DNA of 64,000 bases from Marivivens donghaensis (GTDB lineage Bacteria > Pseudomonadota > Alphaproteobacteria > Rhodobacterales > Rhodobacteraceae): positions 186,001 to 250,000 of the forward strand of contig NZ_JAATOP010000005.1 of NCBI RefSeq assembly GCF_011806565.1. Direction: 5' to 3'. This document shows, one piece after another, positions 55,550 through 64,000 of the stretch. A program made the position numbers and the translations under genes. The notes under the pieces are model-generated. The model saw nothing but the letters and a program-made list of their open reading frames with translations, searched no databases and was not told the origin of the DNA. Within the stretch, counting starts at the first letter, position 1, and each line of letters begins with the position of its first letter.

Positions 55550-56428
55550 ATGAACTGGGATGACATGCGGGTGTTCCTCGCGGTTGCGCGGGCAGAGAGC
55601 CTTTCTGCCGCCGGGCCACTGGTCAAAATGGACCCTGCCACGGTGTCGCGGCGGATTGCACGGCTGGAGGAAGCGGTCGGCTCGCCGCTGTTCGTGAAAT
55701 CACCGCAAGGCTATGCGCTGACCGATGCGGGCGCGCGGATGCGGGACCATGCGGTGCAGGCGGAGGCCGCGCTGTCGCTGGCGATGGACGAAGGGCAGGA
55801 GGCCGATCAGGGGCTTTCGGGCCAGATCCGCATCGGTGCGCCCGACGGCTGCGCGAACTTCCTGCTGCCCAAGGTCTGCGCTGACATCCAGCGCGATAAT
55901 CCGGGGTTGGAGGTTCAGGTGCTGGCCCTTCCGCGGGTGGTCAACCTGTCCAAACGCGAAGCGGATATGGCGATCACCGTATCGCCGCCCGATGCGGGGC
56001 GTCTGACGGTGCAGCGGGTGACGGATTATCGCCTTCACCTCGCGATGCGCTCGGACATGGCCGCGCCTGACGGGATGGGCGGGCTGAAGGGGCTGCCTGT
56101 GGTCGGTTACATCCCCGATATGATCTTCGATAAGGAGCTCGACTATCTAGGCGATCTTGGCGGGGACGGCGTGCAGCTCGCCTCCAATTCGGTAGCGGTG
56201 CAGATGCAGATGCTCAGGCACGGCGGCGTAGGCTTTGTGCATGATTTCGCGCTGCCTTTTGCCCCCGAATTGCGACGCATTCTCATGGACGAGGTATCGC
56301 TCAAGCGCAGTTTCTATCTGGTCAGACATTCATCGGACCGCACATCGGACCGCCTCAACCGCTTCGCAAAGGCACTTTTAACGGGACTTAAGTTGGAAGT
56401 TGCCCGTCTGGAAGCTCTCGCCGCTTGA
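55550..56428 (+). CDS. LysR-family transcriptional regulator
   Basis: A 292-residue LysR regulator with an N-terminal winged helix (WDDMRVFLAVARAESLSAAG, then VKMDPATVSRRIARLEEAVGSPLF, residues 1-60) and a two-lobed effector domain (about 90-290). Divergent from mmsA and so a likely regulator of valine catabolism; the effector is unknown. ATG 55550 follows GGGGTGGGG. Confidence 0.88.
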   Translation: MNWDDMRVFLAVARAESLSAAGPLVKMDPATVSRRIARLEEAVGSPLFVKSPQGYALTDAGARMRDHAVQAEAALSLAMDEGQEADQGLSGQIRIGAPDGCANFLLPKVCADIQRDNPGLEVQVLALPRVVNLSKREADMAITVSPPDAGRLTVQRVTDYRLHLAMRSDMAAPDGMGGLKGLPVVGYIPDMIFDKELDYLGDLGGDGVQLASNSVAVQMQMLRHGGVGFVHDFALPFAPELRRILMDEVSLKRSFYLVRHSSDRTSDRLNRFAKALLTGLKLEVARLEALAA

Positions 56429-56484
56429 CAGAAGCGTTTCTAGGGCGCGACGATTAGATGAAGGCAAGTGGAAGGAGGACCATC

Positions 56485-56919
56485 ATGCTGGTTAATAGTA
56501 TCCTGAATTCCAAGGACAAAGCAGGCATCATCTGGCTCGCGGCGGACGAGGTCGTGTCCAAGGCTGCCGAGCTAATGTCCCAAAACCGGATCGGCACCAT
56601 CATCGTATCGAGCAACGGCGAAACCGCTGACGGCATCCTGTCGGAGCGTGATATCGTGCGCGAAATCGGCAAGCGCGGCCCGTCCGTGCTGGAAAGCCCG
56701 ATCAGCGAGATCATGACCGCGAATCCGATCACCGCGACGGGCGATAAGTCCGCCGACGAAGTGCTCCAGATCATGACCGACAAACGTTTCCGCCACATGC
56801 CCGTCATGGCAGACGGCAAACTGGTCGGCCTCATCTCCATCGGTGACGTGGTCAAAGCCCGTCTGGCAGAGATCGCAATGGAGCGTGACGCGCTCGAAGG
56901 TATGGTGATGGGTCACTAA
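56485..56919 (+). CDS. CBS-pair domain protein
   Basis: A 144-residue protein made of two CBS repeats (about 15-70 and 80-135), which bind adenosyl ligands and sense energy state. Visible segments are VVSKAAELMSQNRIGTIIVS, ILSERDIVREIGKRGPSVLE and MTDKRFRHMPVMADGKLVGLISIGDVVK. Such stand-alone CBS proteins are common in Alphaproteobacteria; targets are unknown. ATG 56485 follows AAGGAGG. Confidence 0.9.
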   Translation: MLVNSILNSKDKAGIIWLAADEVVSKAAELMSQNRIGTIIVSSNGETADGILSERDIVREIGKRGPSVLESPISEIMTANPITATGDKSADEVLQIMTDKRFRHMPVMADGKLVGLISIGDVVKARLAEIAMERDALEGMVMGH

Positions 56920-56981
56920 CACCCCTTGCATTCCCGTGCGCAATATTGTTGCGTGCGGGCAATGCTGGCAGGGAGGGCCCT

Positions 56982-57473
56982 ATGCGCATCGGATTATACC
57001 CAGGAACGTTCGACCCGATTACGAACGGACACATCGACATCATTCGCAGGGCTTGCACGCTCGTGGACCGTCTGGTGATCGGTGTTGCAATCAATGGGGA
57101 CAAGGGCCCCTTGTTCAACCTCGAAGAGCGCGTGGACATGATCCGCGCAGAGGTCGCCGATATCGCGGCATCGACCGGCACAGAGATCGTTGCGCATCCG
57201 TTCGAAAACCTGCTGATCGACTGCGCCCGCGATGTGGGTGCGAACGTCATCGTGCGCGGTCTGCGGGCTGTGGCCGACTTCGAATACGAATTCCAGATGG
57301 TCGGCATGAACCGCGCGCTGGACGCCAGCGTGGAGACCGTCTTCCTGATGGCGGACGCGAAAAATCAGGCGATTGCGTCCAAGCTGGTCAAGGAAATCTG
57401 CCGTCTGGGCGGGGACGTGTCGGGCTTTGTGCCCGCTGCGGTGAAGGACGCGCTGGAGGCGCGCCTGCGCTAG
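56982..57473 (+). CDS. coaD: Pantetheine-phosphate adenylyltransferase
   Basis: Fourth step of coenzyme A synthesis: 4'-phosphopantetheine plus ATP to dephospho-CoA. The 163-residue protein has GLYPGTFDPITNGHIDIIRRA with the (H/T)xGH nucleotide motif, VIVRGLRAVADFEYEFQMVGMNR and the C-terminal VKEICRLGGDVSGFVP. ATG 56982 (GGGAGGGCCC upstream) is chosen. It overlaps marC tail-to-tail by 4 bases. Confidence 0.95.
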   Translation: MRIGLYPGTFDPITNGHIDIIRRACTLVDRLVIGVAINGDKGPLFNLEERVDMIRAEVADIAASTGTEIVAHPFENLLIDCARDVGANVIVRGLRAVADFEYEFQMVGMNRALDASVETVFLMADAKNQAIASKLVKEICRLGGDVSGFVPAAVKDALEARLR

Positions 57474-58102
57474 AGGTTCGCGCCTATCACGCCGAGGCGG
57501 TCCAGCCCCGACAGCATCGCATCGACAGCCACAGCGGCGAGGATCATGCCCATCACGCGGCTGATGATGCTCGCCCCTGCGAGCCCGATGACTTTGTAGA
57601 TCGGGTTGGCCAGCAGCATCATCACCAGCGCGAAACCGAGCACCACGGCCATGATGCCCGCCGTCATCACCTGATGGGCGACGGCGACCCGATCGTTGTC
57701 GGTGAGGATCACCACCGCCAGCATCGCACCCGGTGAGGCGATGGAGGGAATCGCCACGGGGAAAATGGCCCGCTGGCTGTTCGAGGTGATGGCGTTGATC
57801 TCCGCCTCGGGTTTGGCCTCACCGAAGATCATTTGCAGCGAAAAGAGCAGCAGCACCAGCCCGCCCGCGATCTGGAACGCGCCGAGCGAGAGGCCCAGAG
57901 CCTCCAGAACGATCTGGCCGACGAGGATGAAGAACAAGAGCACTCCAAACGCGGTCGCGATGGCCTTGAAGGCCACCTCGCGCCGCGCGGCAGCACTGAG
58001 GCCCACGGTCACGGCGAGAAACACCGGCAACGTGCCGATTGGGTCGATCACAACCCAGAGTGTAATGAATTCCTGTAGAATTTGTGCTTGCGTCAATATC
58101 AC
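57470..58102 (-). CDS. MarC/UPF0056 family membrane protein
   Basis: A 210-residue inner-membrane protein of the MarC family with about six helices. The start FITLWVVIDPIGTLPVFLAVT and the GEAKPE and FPVAIPSIASPGAMLAVVIL loops are typical. Earlier links to multidrug resistance were not supported; the function is unknown. The likely start is GTG at 58102 with AAAAGGG upstream; a start at 58144 would add 14 atypical residues. Confidence 0.87.
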   Translation of the reverse strand: MILTQAQILQEFITLWVVIDPIGTLPVFLAVTVGLSAAARREVAFKAIATAFGVLLFFILVGQIVLEALGLSLGAFQIAGGLVLLLFSLQMIFGEAKPEAEINAITSNSQRAIFPVAIPSIASPGAMLAVVILTDNDRVAVAHQVMTAGIMAVVLGFALVMMLLANPIYKVIGLAGASIISRVMGMILAAVAVDAMLSGLDRLGVIGANL

Positions 58103-58260
58103 TGCCCTTTTCTTAAAAGATGCACCTGAAACGCCGGATTTCAACGGGTCAGTGGCCCGTTCGGTGAGGTATTTGCGTACCGATACAATTCATCGGTTTC
58201 GTGCGGCTCAGAGACGTGCAAATTTCCGCTCCGAAGAGATTTGACGAAGGGGAAATCGCG

Positions 58261-58701
58261 ATGACATTGGCAATCCGTCCGCTCCGCGCGGAAGACGAAG
58301 CTGTCTGGCGCAAGCTGTGGAGCGAATATCTGGTGTTCTACGAGAGCGGCGTGACCGAGGAGGTCTATGCGGCTACCTTCAAGCGCCTGATCGACCCCGC
58401 GCGCACCCAGCAGAACGCGCTCGTGGCCGAGCAGGGCGGTGAGGTTATCGGCTTCGTCCATTACATCTACCACGCCCATAACTGGAAAGTGGAAGACGTC
58501 TGCTATCTGCAAGACCTCTACGTCAACGCCGATGTGCGCGGCACAGGCGCGGGCCGCGCGCTGATCGAGGCGGTCTATGCCGCTGCTGACGCCAATGGCA
58601 CGCCGACGGTCTACTGGATGACGCAGGATTTCAACGAGAACGCCCGCAAGCTTTATGACCGGATCGGGCAGCTGACGCCGTTCATCAAGTATAGCCGGTA
58701 A
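58261..58701 (+). CDS. GNAT-family N-acetyltransferase
   Basis: A 146-residue GNAT protein. It shows LAIRPLRAEDEAVWRKLWSE, VIGFVHYIYH, the acetyl-CoA strand-loop CYLQDLYVNADVRGTGAGRALIE and NENARKLYDRIGQLTPFIKY. It resembles the small diamine/amino-acid acetyltransferases, but the substrate is unknown. ATG 58261 follows AAGGGG; an upstream ATG at 58201 is less likely. Repeat copy E follows 6 bases after the stop. Confidence 0.87.
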   Translation: MTLAIRPLRAEDEAVWRKLWSEYLVFYESGVTEEVYAATFKRLIDPARTQQNALVAEQGGEVIGFVHYIYHAHNWKVEDVCYLQDLYVNADVRGTGAGRALIEAVYAAADANGTPTVYWMTQDFNENARKLYDRIGQLTPFIKYSR

Positions 58702-58707
58702 AGTGTG

Positions 58708-58782
58708 GAGGGGCGCTGCCCCTCTTGGCCTGCGGCCAATTCACCCCGGGATATTTAAGGCACAAAGGTGAGGGGGCGCGGA
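58708..58782 (-). repeat. Two-hairpin intergenic repeat, copy E
   Basis: Hairpin 1 (GAGGGGC, loop GCT, GCCCCTC) at 58708-58724; hairpin 2 (TTGGCC, loop TGC, GGCCAA) at 58725-58739; tail with CACCCCGGGATATTTAAGG and CACAAAGGTGAGG to 58782, ending beside the FGE stop codon. Hairpin 2 differs from copy D on both stem sides yet stays fully paired. Confidence 0.82.
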
Positions 58783-58783
58783 C

Positions 58784-59755
58784 CTAGAGGTCGGCGGCGA
58801 CCCTGAACCCGCAGTTCGAGGTCGAGCTATCGGGGTCGTTCCGTGTCCGCGAGTGGACGTGGTAGCGGTCGCAATAGCTGACGTGGCACAGGAAAGAGCC
58901 CCCGCGCTGGATGCGGGGGTGGCCTTCGCTGGGGCCTTTGGGATTGCGTTCGGGGAATTTGGCGGGGGCTGCGCGGGGACCGTAGTAGTCCTGCACCCAT
59001 TCCCAGACGTTGCCCGTCATGTTGTACATGCCGTAACCGTTGGGCTGGTATTCAGTCACGGGGCAGGTGCCGATGTAGCCGTCCTCTGCCGTGTTGGTAT
59101 GGGGGAAATCGCCCTGCCATGTGTTCATGGCGTAGCCGCTGGAGGGGACGAGCTGATTGCCCCATGGGAATTTCATATTCTTGAGGCCGCCGCGGGCGGC
59201 GCGTTCCCATTCGGCCTCTGTCGGGAGGCGCATTCCGGCCCAAGTCGCGTAGGCGAGCGCGTCGTACCATGCGAGGTGGGTGGCGGGGTGATCGGCGCGG
59301 TCGTGCCACGAGGTTCCGGGGCCTTCGGGGGCTGCCCAGTACGCGCCATCGACGCGGCGCCACCATTCGAGGCCGACGGGGTGGTTCTGGAATTTGTCAG
59401 GTTCGGCGAGGAGGAGGTGGAAGACGAAGCTCCAGCCTTCGACCTCGGCCACTGTGCGGTAGCCTGTCTGTTGGGCGAAGACCGCGTATTCGGCGTTAGT
59501 GACGGAGGTGGGCGACATCAGGAAAGCGTCCACGTTCACCTTGCGGCGCGGGGCGTCGAGATCGTCGGGGTATGTGGATTTGCGTGCGCCCATCTCGAAG
59601 ATACCGCCGGGGATTTTCCTCAGAGGCTCGCGGAGCTTGGTCTGCGTTTCCGCGCTGGCCTTGGGGACCGCAAGCGCGGCGGCGGTGTAGGGATCGGCGG
59701 GGTCGATGACGGAGGCGCGCTTGGCGCCGCAGCAGGCTTTGGCTTCGCTTGTCAT
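58784..59755 (-). CDS. Formylglycine-generating enzyme (SUMF1-like)
   Basis: Converts a cysteine of sulfatases to formylglycine with oxygen and copper. The 323-residue FGE-sulfatase domain protein has FEMGARKSTYPDDLDAPRRKV, MRLPTEAEWERAARGG, NVWEWVQDYYG and the catalytic cysteine pair in GGSFLCHVSYCDRY (residues 290 and 295), spaced as in SUMF1 (C336/C341), so it looks active. No sulfatase is encoded in the window. ATG 59755 chosen over 59818. It lies downstream of the GH3 gene on the same strand. Confidence 0.92.
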   Translation of the reverse strand: MTSEAKACCGAKRASVIDPADPYTAAALAVPKASAETQTKLREPLRKIPGGIFEMGARKSTYPDDLDAPRRKVNVDAFLMSPTSVTNAEYAVFAQQTGYRTVAEVEGWSFVFHLLLAEPDKFQNHPVGLEWWRRVDGAYWAAPEGPGTSWHDRADHPATHLAWYDALAYATWAGMRLPTEAEWERAARGGLKNMKFPWGNQLVPSSGYAMNTWQGDFPHTNTAEDGYIGTCPVTEYQPNGYGMYNMTGNVWEWVQDYYGPRAAPAKFPERNPKGPSEGHPRIQRGGSFLCHVSYCDRYHVHSRTRNDPDSSTSNCGFRVAADL

Positions 59756-59785
59756 CGCATCCTCCGGTCTGATCGGGCCGGAGGG

Positions 59786-59812
59786 GCAGCCCTCCGCGTT
59801 GGAAGGCTGCCG
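59786..59812. other. Hairpin between the GH3 and FGE genes
   Basis: GGCAGCC pairs with GGCTGCC around a 13-base loop. No T run, so it may be an intercistronic structure rather than a terminator. Confidence 0.4.
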
Positions 59813-59841
59813 TAGCATGGATCGGGCGTTGCTGCCAGACG

Positions 59842-62298
59842 TCAGACGTGCAGCGTCTGGGCTGCGATCGTTACCGTGACCTCGTGGGCGATGTCAGCGG
59901 CCGAGGTCCCGATGCGCAGGGTGTAGTCGCCTGCGTCCACCTTCCACGTCTGGCTGTCCACATCGAAGTAGGCGAAGTCCCGCGGGGAGAGCGTAATCTT
60001 GGCCATGTCGGTCATGCCGCCTGCGAGGGCGAGCTTGGCGAAACCTTTGAGCTCCATCGCGGGGCGGTCCACCGAGGCGGTTTGCGGCGCGATGTAAAGC
60101 TGAACGACTTCGGAGCCCTTGCGCTCGCCCGTGTTGGTGACGGGCAGTGTGACGGAGCCTGCGCCTGTCTCGTCAAGCTCCGCGTCGGGCGTGCCGAGGC
60201 TGAAGGTCGTGTAGCTGAGGCCGAAGCCGAACGGGAAGAGCGGCGCGGGGCCGTCGCCGCTGTGGTGGCGGTAGCCGATTTCCAGCTTTTCGGTGTATTC
60301 GACACGGCCGTCCTCGCCCGGATAGGTGCGCTGCGGGGTGCCGCTGAAGGTGGGCGCATCGTCCAGTTTGACGGGGAAGGTCTGGGGAAGTTTGCCGCCG
60401 GGGCTGCGCTTGCCGAGGATCACGTCGGCGATGGCGTAGCCTGCCTCCTGACCGGGGTACCAGCATTCGAGAACCGCATCGACCTGATCGAGCCACGGCA
60501 TTTCCACCGGACCGCCCGTTTGCAGCAGAACGATGGTTTTGTGCGCTTTGGCAGCGACGGCAGAAACCAGATCGTTCTGGATGCCGGGGAGGGTCATGTC
60601 TGGCAGATCCCAGCCTTCGGTGTCCCATTCGGCGGTGCGGCCCACGCAGACGATGGCGACATCGGCGGCGGCGGCGACTTCGACGGCTTCTTCGATGTCA
60701 TCCATGCCCAGCACGCGGCCGACACCGACCTGATGCGCGTGGAAGAACAAATCGAAGTTCGGCTTGGTCGCGAATTCGAAGCGGATGTCGACGGTTTCGC
60801 CTTCCTTGACGGTGATGTCGGCGGTGACGGGATCGCAGCCTTCCTCAAAGAGGGTGCGGCCACGTTCCCAGCTATCCCATGCCTCGGCCATCAGCTTGTC
60901 GTTCAGGAACAAACGGCCCTTGCCGGTGCAGTGGAACCCAAAGCGGAAGGTGCCGTCACGCGGCGCGGTCCACGTGCCCGTGGTGCGGGACGAATGGTTG
61001 TGGGGATCGACGCCCTCGACAGGGGCGCTGCCGAAGTGTTCGAGGGCGGCGATCTCCTCGGTCTTGAACGGCTCGCCGTCCAGCGCGTCATTGGCGAACC
61101 ATGCGCGGGTGAAGGTGCCTTCGATGATCGGCTCGAAACGGTCATTGCGGCAGCCTTGGGCAAAGGTGAGGGTCTCCTCGCCCAGTGCATCGACCAGACC
61201 GTCCCACGGAGAGACGCGGCGGTAAGCGTTGAGTTGCGCGGAGCCGCCGCCCATGACGCGGGCGGATTTGGCGTTCGGGCCGACGACGGCGATCTTCATC
61301 TCGCCTTCGAGCGGCAGCGCGCCGACGTTTTTCAGCAGAACGGCGGACTGCACGCCAGCTTCGCGGATGAGGGAGCGGGTCTCGTCGCGCTCGTTTTCGA
61401 TCTCGGTGCGTTCGTCCATGTTATCGAGATCGCCGGTACGCTCCAGCAGGCGCAGCACGTTAAGCGCGGCAGCGCGGATCATCTCTGCGGGGACATCGCC
61501 GCTCTGGACGAGTTCGAGCAGCTTGTTACCGCGTACCAGCGCAGGGCCGGGCATTTCGAGGTCGAGGCCCGCAATCGCGCCTTCCTTGGTGGAACGCAGG
61601 CCGAACCAGTCGGACATGACGAGGCCATCAAAGCCCCAGTCATTGCGCAGCACTTCCGAGATCAGCCACTTGTTGTCGGCGGCATAGGTGCCGTTGATGC
61701 GGTTATAGGAGGTCATGACCGCCCAAGCGTTCGCTTGCTTGATCGCCATCTCGAACGGGACGAGGTACAGCTCGCGCAGAGTGCGTTCGTCCACGTCGGA
61801 GGAGTTCACCGTGCGGCGGATTTCGCTTTCGTTGGCGATGAAGTGCTTAAGCGTCGCGGCCACGCCCTGCGCCTGAAGGCCGGTCACATAGGCGGCGGCA
61901 AGGTAGCCGGTGAGGATAGGGTCCTCGGAATAGCATTCGAAGTTACGACCGTTGAGCGGGCCGCGCTGGATGTTGATCGTCGGCCCGAGGAGGACAGACG
62001 CGCCCTTTTCGCGGGTCTCAAGCGCGATGGCCGCGCCGACCTTTTCAACGAGCTCGGGGTTCCACGTCGCGCCGATGGCGATGCCTACGGGGAAAGCGGC
62101 GGAATGGGTGCCGCCGTTGAGGCTGCCGCCACCGCGCGCGCCGTTCGGGCCGTCGGTGACACGCAGAGCGCCGATGCCGAGGCGTTCGATCGCGCCGACG
62201 TTCCAGAAATCCTCGCCCGACATCAGGCTGATCTGTTCTTCCAGCGTCAGTTCATCTACCAGCCGCTCTGCGCGCGGCGTGCTGTTATGGGTTTTCAT
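59842..62298 (-). CDS. GH3 beta-glucosidase with PA14 domain
   Basis: An 818-residue family 3 glycoside hydrolase. An N-terminal TIM-barrel domain (about 15-330) has the catalytic nucleophile in GLVMSDWFG (about residue 235), a second alpha/beta domain follows, a PA14 carbohydrate-contact domain is inserted (about 395-530, FRFGFHCTGKGRLFLND) and a C-terminal fibronectin III-like domain ends the protein. It should hydrolyse beta-glucosides or related oligosaccharides. No signal peptide, so cytoplasmic. ATG 62298 follows GGAG; an upstream frame to 62406 is not needed. Confidence 0.92.
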   Translation of the reverse strand: MKTHNSTPRAERLVDELTLEEQISLMSGEDFWNVGAIERLGIGALRVTDGPNGARGGGSLNGGTHSAAFPVGIAIGATWNPELVEKVGAAIALETREKGASVLLGPTINIQRGPLNGRNFECYSEDPILTGYLAAAYVTGLQAQGVAATLKHFIANESEIRRTVNSSDVDERTLRELYLVPFEMAIKQANAWAVMTSYNRINGTYAADNKWLISEVLRNDWGFDGLVMSDWFGLRSTKEGAIAGLDLEMPGPALVRGNKLLELVQSGDVPAEMIRAAALNVLRLLERTGDLDNMDERTEIENERDETRSLIREAGVQSAVLLKNVGALPLEGEMKIAVVGPNAKSARVMGGGSAQLNAYRRVSPWDGLVDALGEETLTFAQGCRNDRFEPIIEGTFTRAWFANDALDGEPFKTEEIAALEHFGSAPVEGVDPHNHSSRTTGTWTAPRDGTFRFGFHCTGKGRLFLNDKLMAEAWDSWERGRTLFEEGCDPVTADITVKEGETVDIRFEFATKPNFDLFFHAHQVGVGRVLGMDDIEEAVEVAAAADVAIVCVGRTAEWDTEGWDLPDMTLPGIQNDLVSAVAAKAHKTIVLLQTGGPVEMPWLDQVDAVLECWYPGQEAGYAIADVILGKRSPGGKLPQTFPVKLDDAPTFSGTPQRTYPGEDGRVEYTEKLEIGYRHHSGDGPAPLFPFGFGLSYTTFSLGTPDAELDETGAGSVTLPVTNTGERKGSEVVQLYIAPQTASVDRPAMELKGFAKLALAGGMTDMAKITLSPRDFAYFDVDSQTWKVDAGDYTLRIGTSAADIAHEVTVTIAAQTLHV

Positions 62299-62424
62299 GA
62301 TGATCTCCAGTCTCCTCCGCGGCGCATTCGAGGCGCGGCTTTGTCCACTAGTTATGGGGCGAGGGGGAACGGGTACAAGCGGGAAATCCGTCCAACATTC
62401 GCGCAATGCGCGTGCTGGACGAAA

Positions 62425-62457
62425 AGCGCCTACCGCAAACGTGCTGCGGTAGGCGCT
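62425..62457 (-). terminator. Intrinsic terminator of the oxidoreductase gene
   Basis: A perfect 13-bp stem (AGCGCCTACCGCA pairing with TGCGGTAGGCGCT) with a 7-base loop; on the minus strand TTTTCG follows. It lies 8 bases after the oxidoreductase stop. Confidence 0.9.
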
Positions 62458-62464
62458 GGGCGAT

Positions 62465-64000
62465 TTAGATGACGATCTCGACGGGGGTGCCTTTGTAGGC
62501 GGGGGTCTGTGAGTTCTTTTCGTGATAGCCGAGGGGGACGAGAGGGTTCAGTTCGGGGTAGTATCCCGCCACGCATCCCGCAGGCAGATCATAGCCTGTC
62601 ACCTTGAGACCCGTGACCGCACGGTAGTTTCCGTCTTCCACTGCACAGCGGAGCGTGACGCTCTGCCCTTCTTCCAGCCCGAGGCGCTCCATCTCGTCGC
62701 GGTTGATGAGGACGACCATGCGGGTGCCCTTGAGGCCCCGCAAACGATCAGAGAAGCCGTAGATCGTGGTGTTGAACTGGTCGTTGGAGCGGAGGGTTAC
62801 GAGCGTCATCACTTTGTCGCCGTCGGGTTCCTGTCCCAGAGCAGACAAAGTGGTCGGCGCGGTAAACTCGGCCTTACCGCTGTCGGTCTTCCAATGGCGG
62901 TCCCGCGCTGGGTTGCCGCGATAGAACCCGCCCGGCTCGTGCAGGCGGTCGTTGAAGTCCGCGAAATCGTCGGGGAACGTCTGCGAGATCAGATCGCGGA
63001 TCAGGTCGTAGTTCGCAGTCCAGTCGTCCCAGCGCAGATGCGGATTGGCGGGCAGGGTCGCCTTGGCCATGCGGGCGACAATCGCGGTTTCGGACAGAAG
63101 CTGTTCGCTCGGCGGTTCGGCCTGACCGATGGAGCCGTAGATGTGGGAGAACGTATCCTCCATCGAAATGGCCTGCGGGACGCCGTTCTGCATGTCCTTA
63201 TCGGTGCGGCCCAGACAGGGGAGGATATAGCTGACCTTACCGGGGAAGAGGTGGGAGCGGTTCGGCTTCGTCGCGATATGCACGGTGACATCCAGCTTGG
63301 GCCAGAGAGCCTCCATCCGTTCACGGTCGGGCAGGGCGCGCAGGAGGTTGCCGCCGAGGGAGACCATCGCCTTTACCTTGCCGTCGATAATACCCTCACA
63401 CGCATGGACGGCGTTCATGCCGTTCTCTGTCGGGGCGTCGATACCAAACAGCTCCTTGAGTTTATCGGCGGGCATATGGGCGGATTTCTCGCCGATACCC
63501 ACAGTCCGCTGTCCCTGCACGTTGGAGTGCCCACGCACGGGGGAGATACCGGCGCCCAGACGGCCGATATTGCCGCGCATCAGCAGCAGGTTCACATACA
63601 TGCCGAGGTTCAGCCAGCCGTTGACGTGCTGCGTCAGGCCCATGCCGTAGATGCCGATGACGTTCTTGGCGCTGATGTAGATATCGGCGGCCTCTTGGAT
63701 CATGGCGCGGGTCAGGCCCGACTGCTTTTCGATCTGCTCCCACGTATAGCCCTGCACCGCGGCGATGGTGTCGTCGTAACCGTGGGTGTGCTCGCGCACG
63801 AAGTCATGGTCGATCACCTTGCCCGGATCGGCGGCTTCGGCATCCAGAACGCATTTGATGAGGCCGGTGAGCACGGCAATGTCACCACCCGGACGGACCT
63901 GGTAGTATTTGTCGGAGATCTGGGTGGGCTTGCCCACGGTCATCTGCACGGGGTTCTGGGGATCGGTGAACTCGATCAACCCGCGTTCGCGTAAGGGGTT
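62465..64000 (-). CDS. Molybdopterin oxidoreductase, FdhF/YdeP family, 5'-truncated
   Basis: C-terminal 511 residues of a DMSO-reductase-type molybdoenzyme; the frame stays open to the right edge (NPLRERGLIEFTDP), so the start lies outside. Visible are the molybdopterin segments GIYGMGLTQHVNGWLNLGM, GRLGAGISPVRGHSNVQGQ and the C-terminal molydop-binding domain with MVVLINRDEMERLGLEEGQ and AGYYPELNPLVPLGYHE. The pattern matches the YdeP-like branch, which is formate-dehydrogenase-related but of unsettled substrate; the metal ligand lies outside the window. Confidence 0.88.
   Translation of the reverse strand, partial: NPLRERGLIEFTDPQNPVQMTVGKPTQISDKYYQVRPGGDIAVLTGLIKCVLDAEAADPGKVIDHDFVREHTHGYDDTIAAVQGYTWEQIEKQSGLTRAMIQEAADIYISAKNVIGIYGMGLTQHVNGWLNLGMYVNLLLMRGNIGRLGAGISPVRGHSNVQGQRTVGIGEKSAHMPADKLKELFGIDAPTENGMNAVHACEGIIDGKVKAMVSLGGNLLRALPDRERMEALWPKLDVTVHIATKPNRSHLFPGKVSYILPCLGRTDKDMQNGVPQAISMEDTFSHIYGSIGQAEPPSEQLLSETAIVARMAKATLPANPHLRWDDWTANYDLIRDLISQTFPDDFADFNDRLHEPGGFYRGNPARDRHWKTDSGKAEFTAPTTLSALGQEPDGDKVMTLVTLRSNDQFNTTIYGFSDRLRGLKGTRMVVLINRDEMERLGLEEGQSVTLRCAVEDGNYRAVTGLKVTGYDLPAGCVAGYYPELNPLVPLGYHEKNSQTPAYKGTPVEIVI

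Overview
The window is GC-rich, densely coded DNA from an alphaproteobacterium, most likely of the Rhodobacterales (Roseobacter group). The evidence is a complete Rhodobacter-type gene transfer agent (GTA) cluster followed by cysE, an E1-beta subunit of pyruvate dehydrogenase that carries its own lipoyl domain, a GTTC-N7-GTTC LexA box before uvrA, and proteins typical of that order (a DUF5930-type M23 peptidase, DUF2189, a DUF7742-like protein). No tRNA, rRNA, CRISPR array, insertion sequence or integrase was seen. Both ends are cut inside genes: fabF on the left and a molybdopterin oxidoreductase on the right.

Layout. 1-1856: end of fabF, then mltG. 1989-15867: the GTA head and tail cluster g1 to g15, all on the + strand, mostly with overlapping start and stop codons, plus a small translationally coupled ORF at the end. 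15950-17733: cysE, an AhpD-like protein and an acetyltransferase. 17734-18102: an intergenic stretch with three hairpins and a possible small RNA. 18103-25916: pyruvate dehydrogenase (pdhA-pdhB-pdhC), ftsB, class I fructose-bisphosphate aldolase, pgk and two cyclophilins. 26041-38041: mostly envelope genes (DsbA-like thioredoxin, AmiC amidase, PBP1A, bactofilin with an M23 peptidase), with an aminotransferase, a methyltransferase, prfB, a DUF455 protein and a peroxiredoxin. 38135-50660: an AsmA/DUF3971 giant, queA, an MFS transporter, DUF924, lpd, rhodanese, uvrA and small membrane or secreted proteins. 50726-56428: valine catabolism (mmsB, 3-hydroxyisobutyryl-CoA hydrolase, acyl-CoA dehydrogenase, mmsA) and a divergent LysR regulator. 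56485-64000: a CBS protein, coaD, marC, an acetyltransferase, a formylglycine-generating enzyme, a GH3 beta-glucosidase and the oxidoreductase.

How the parts connect. The pdh operon and lpd, 22.6 kb apart, encode one enzyme complex and share a near-identical 18-bp palindrome just upstream of each first gene, which suggests common control. The mms genes cover late valine degradation to propionyl-CoA. Several neighbouring genes build or cut peptidoglycan (mltG, amiC, mrcA, bactofilin/M23, ftsB).

The most unusual structure is a family of five intergenic repeats (near 3578, 22015, 25977, 45974 and 58708). Each has two successive hairpins followed by a conserved tail. Stem sequences differ between copies, but pairing is kept by compensating changes. 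Four copies abut the 3' end of a gene, and one sits inside the GTA cluster between the terminase and portal genes.
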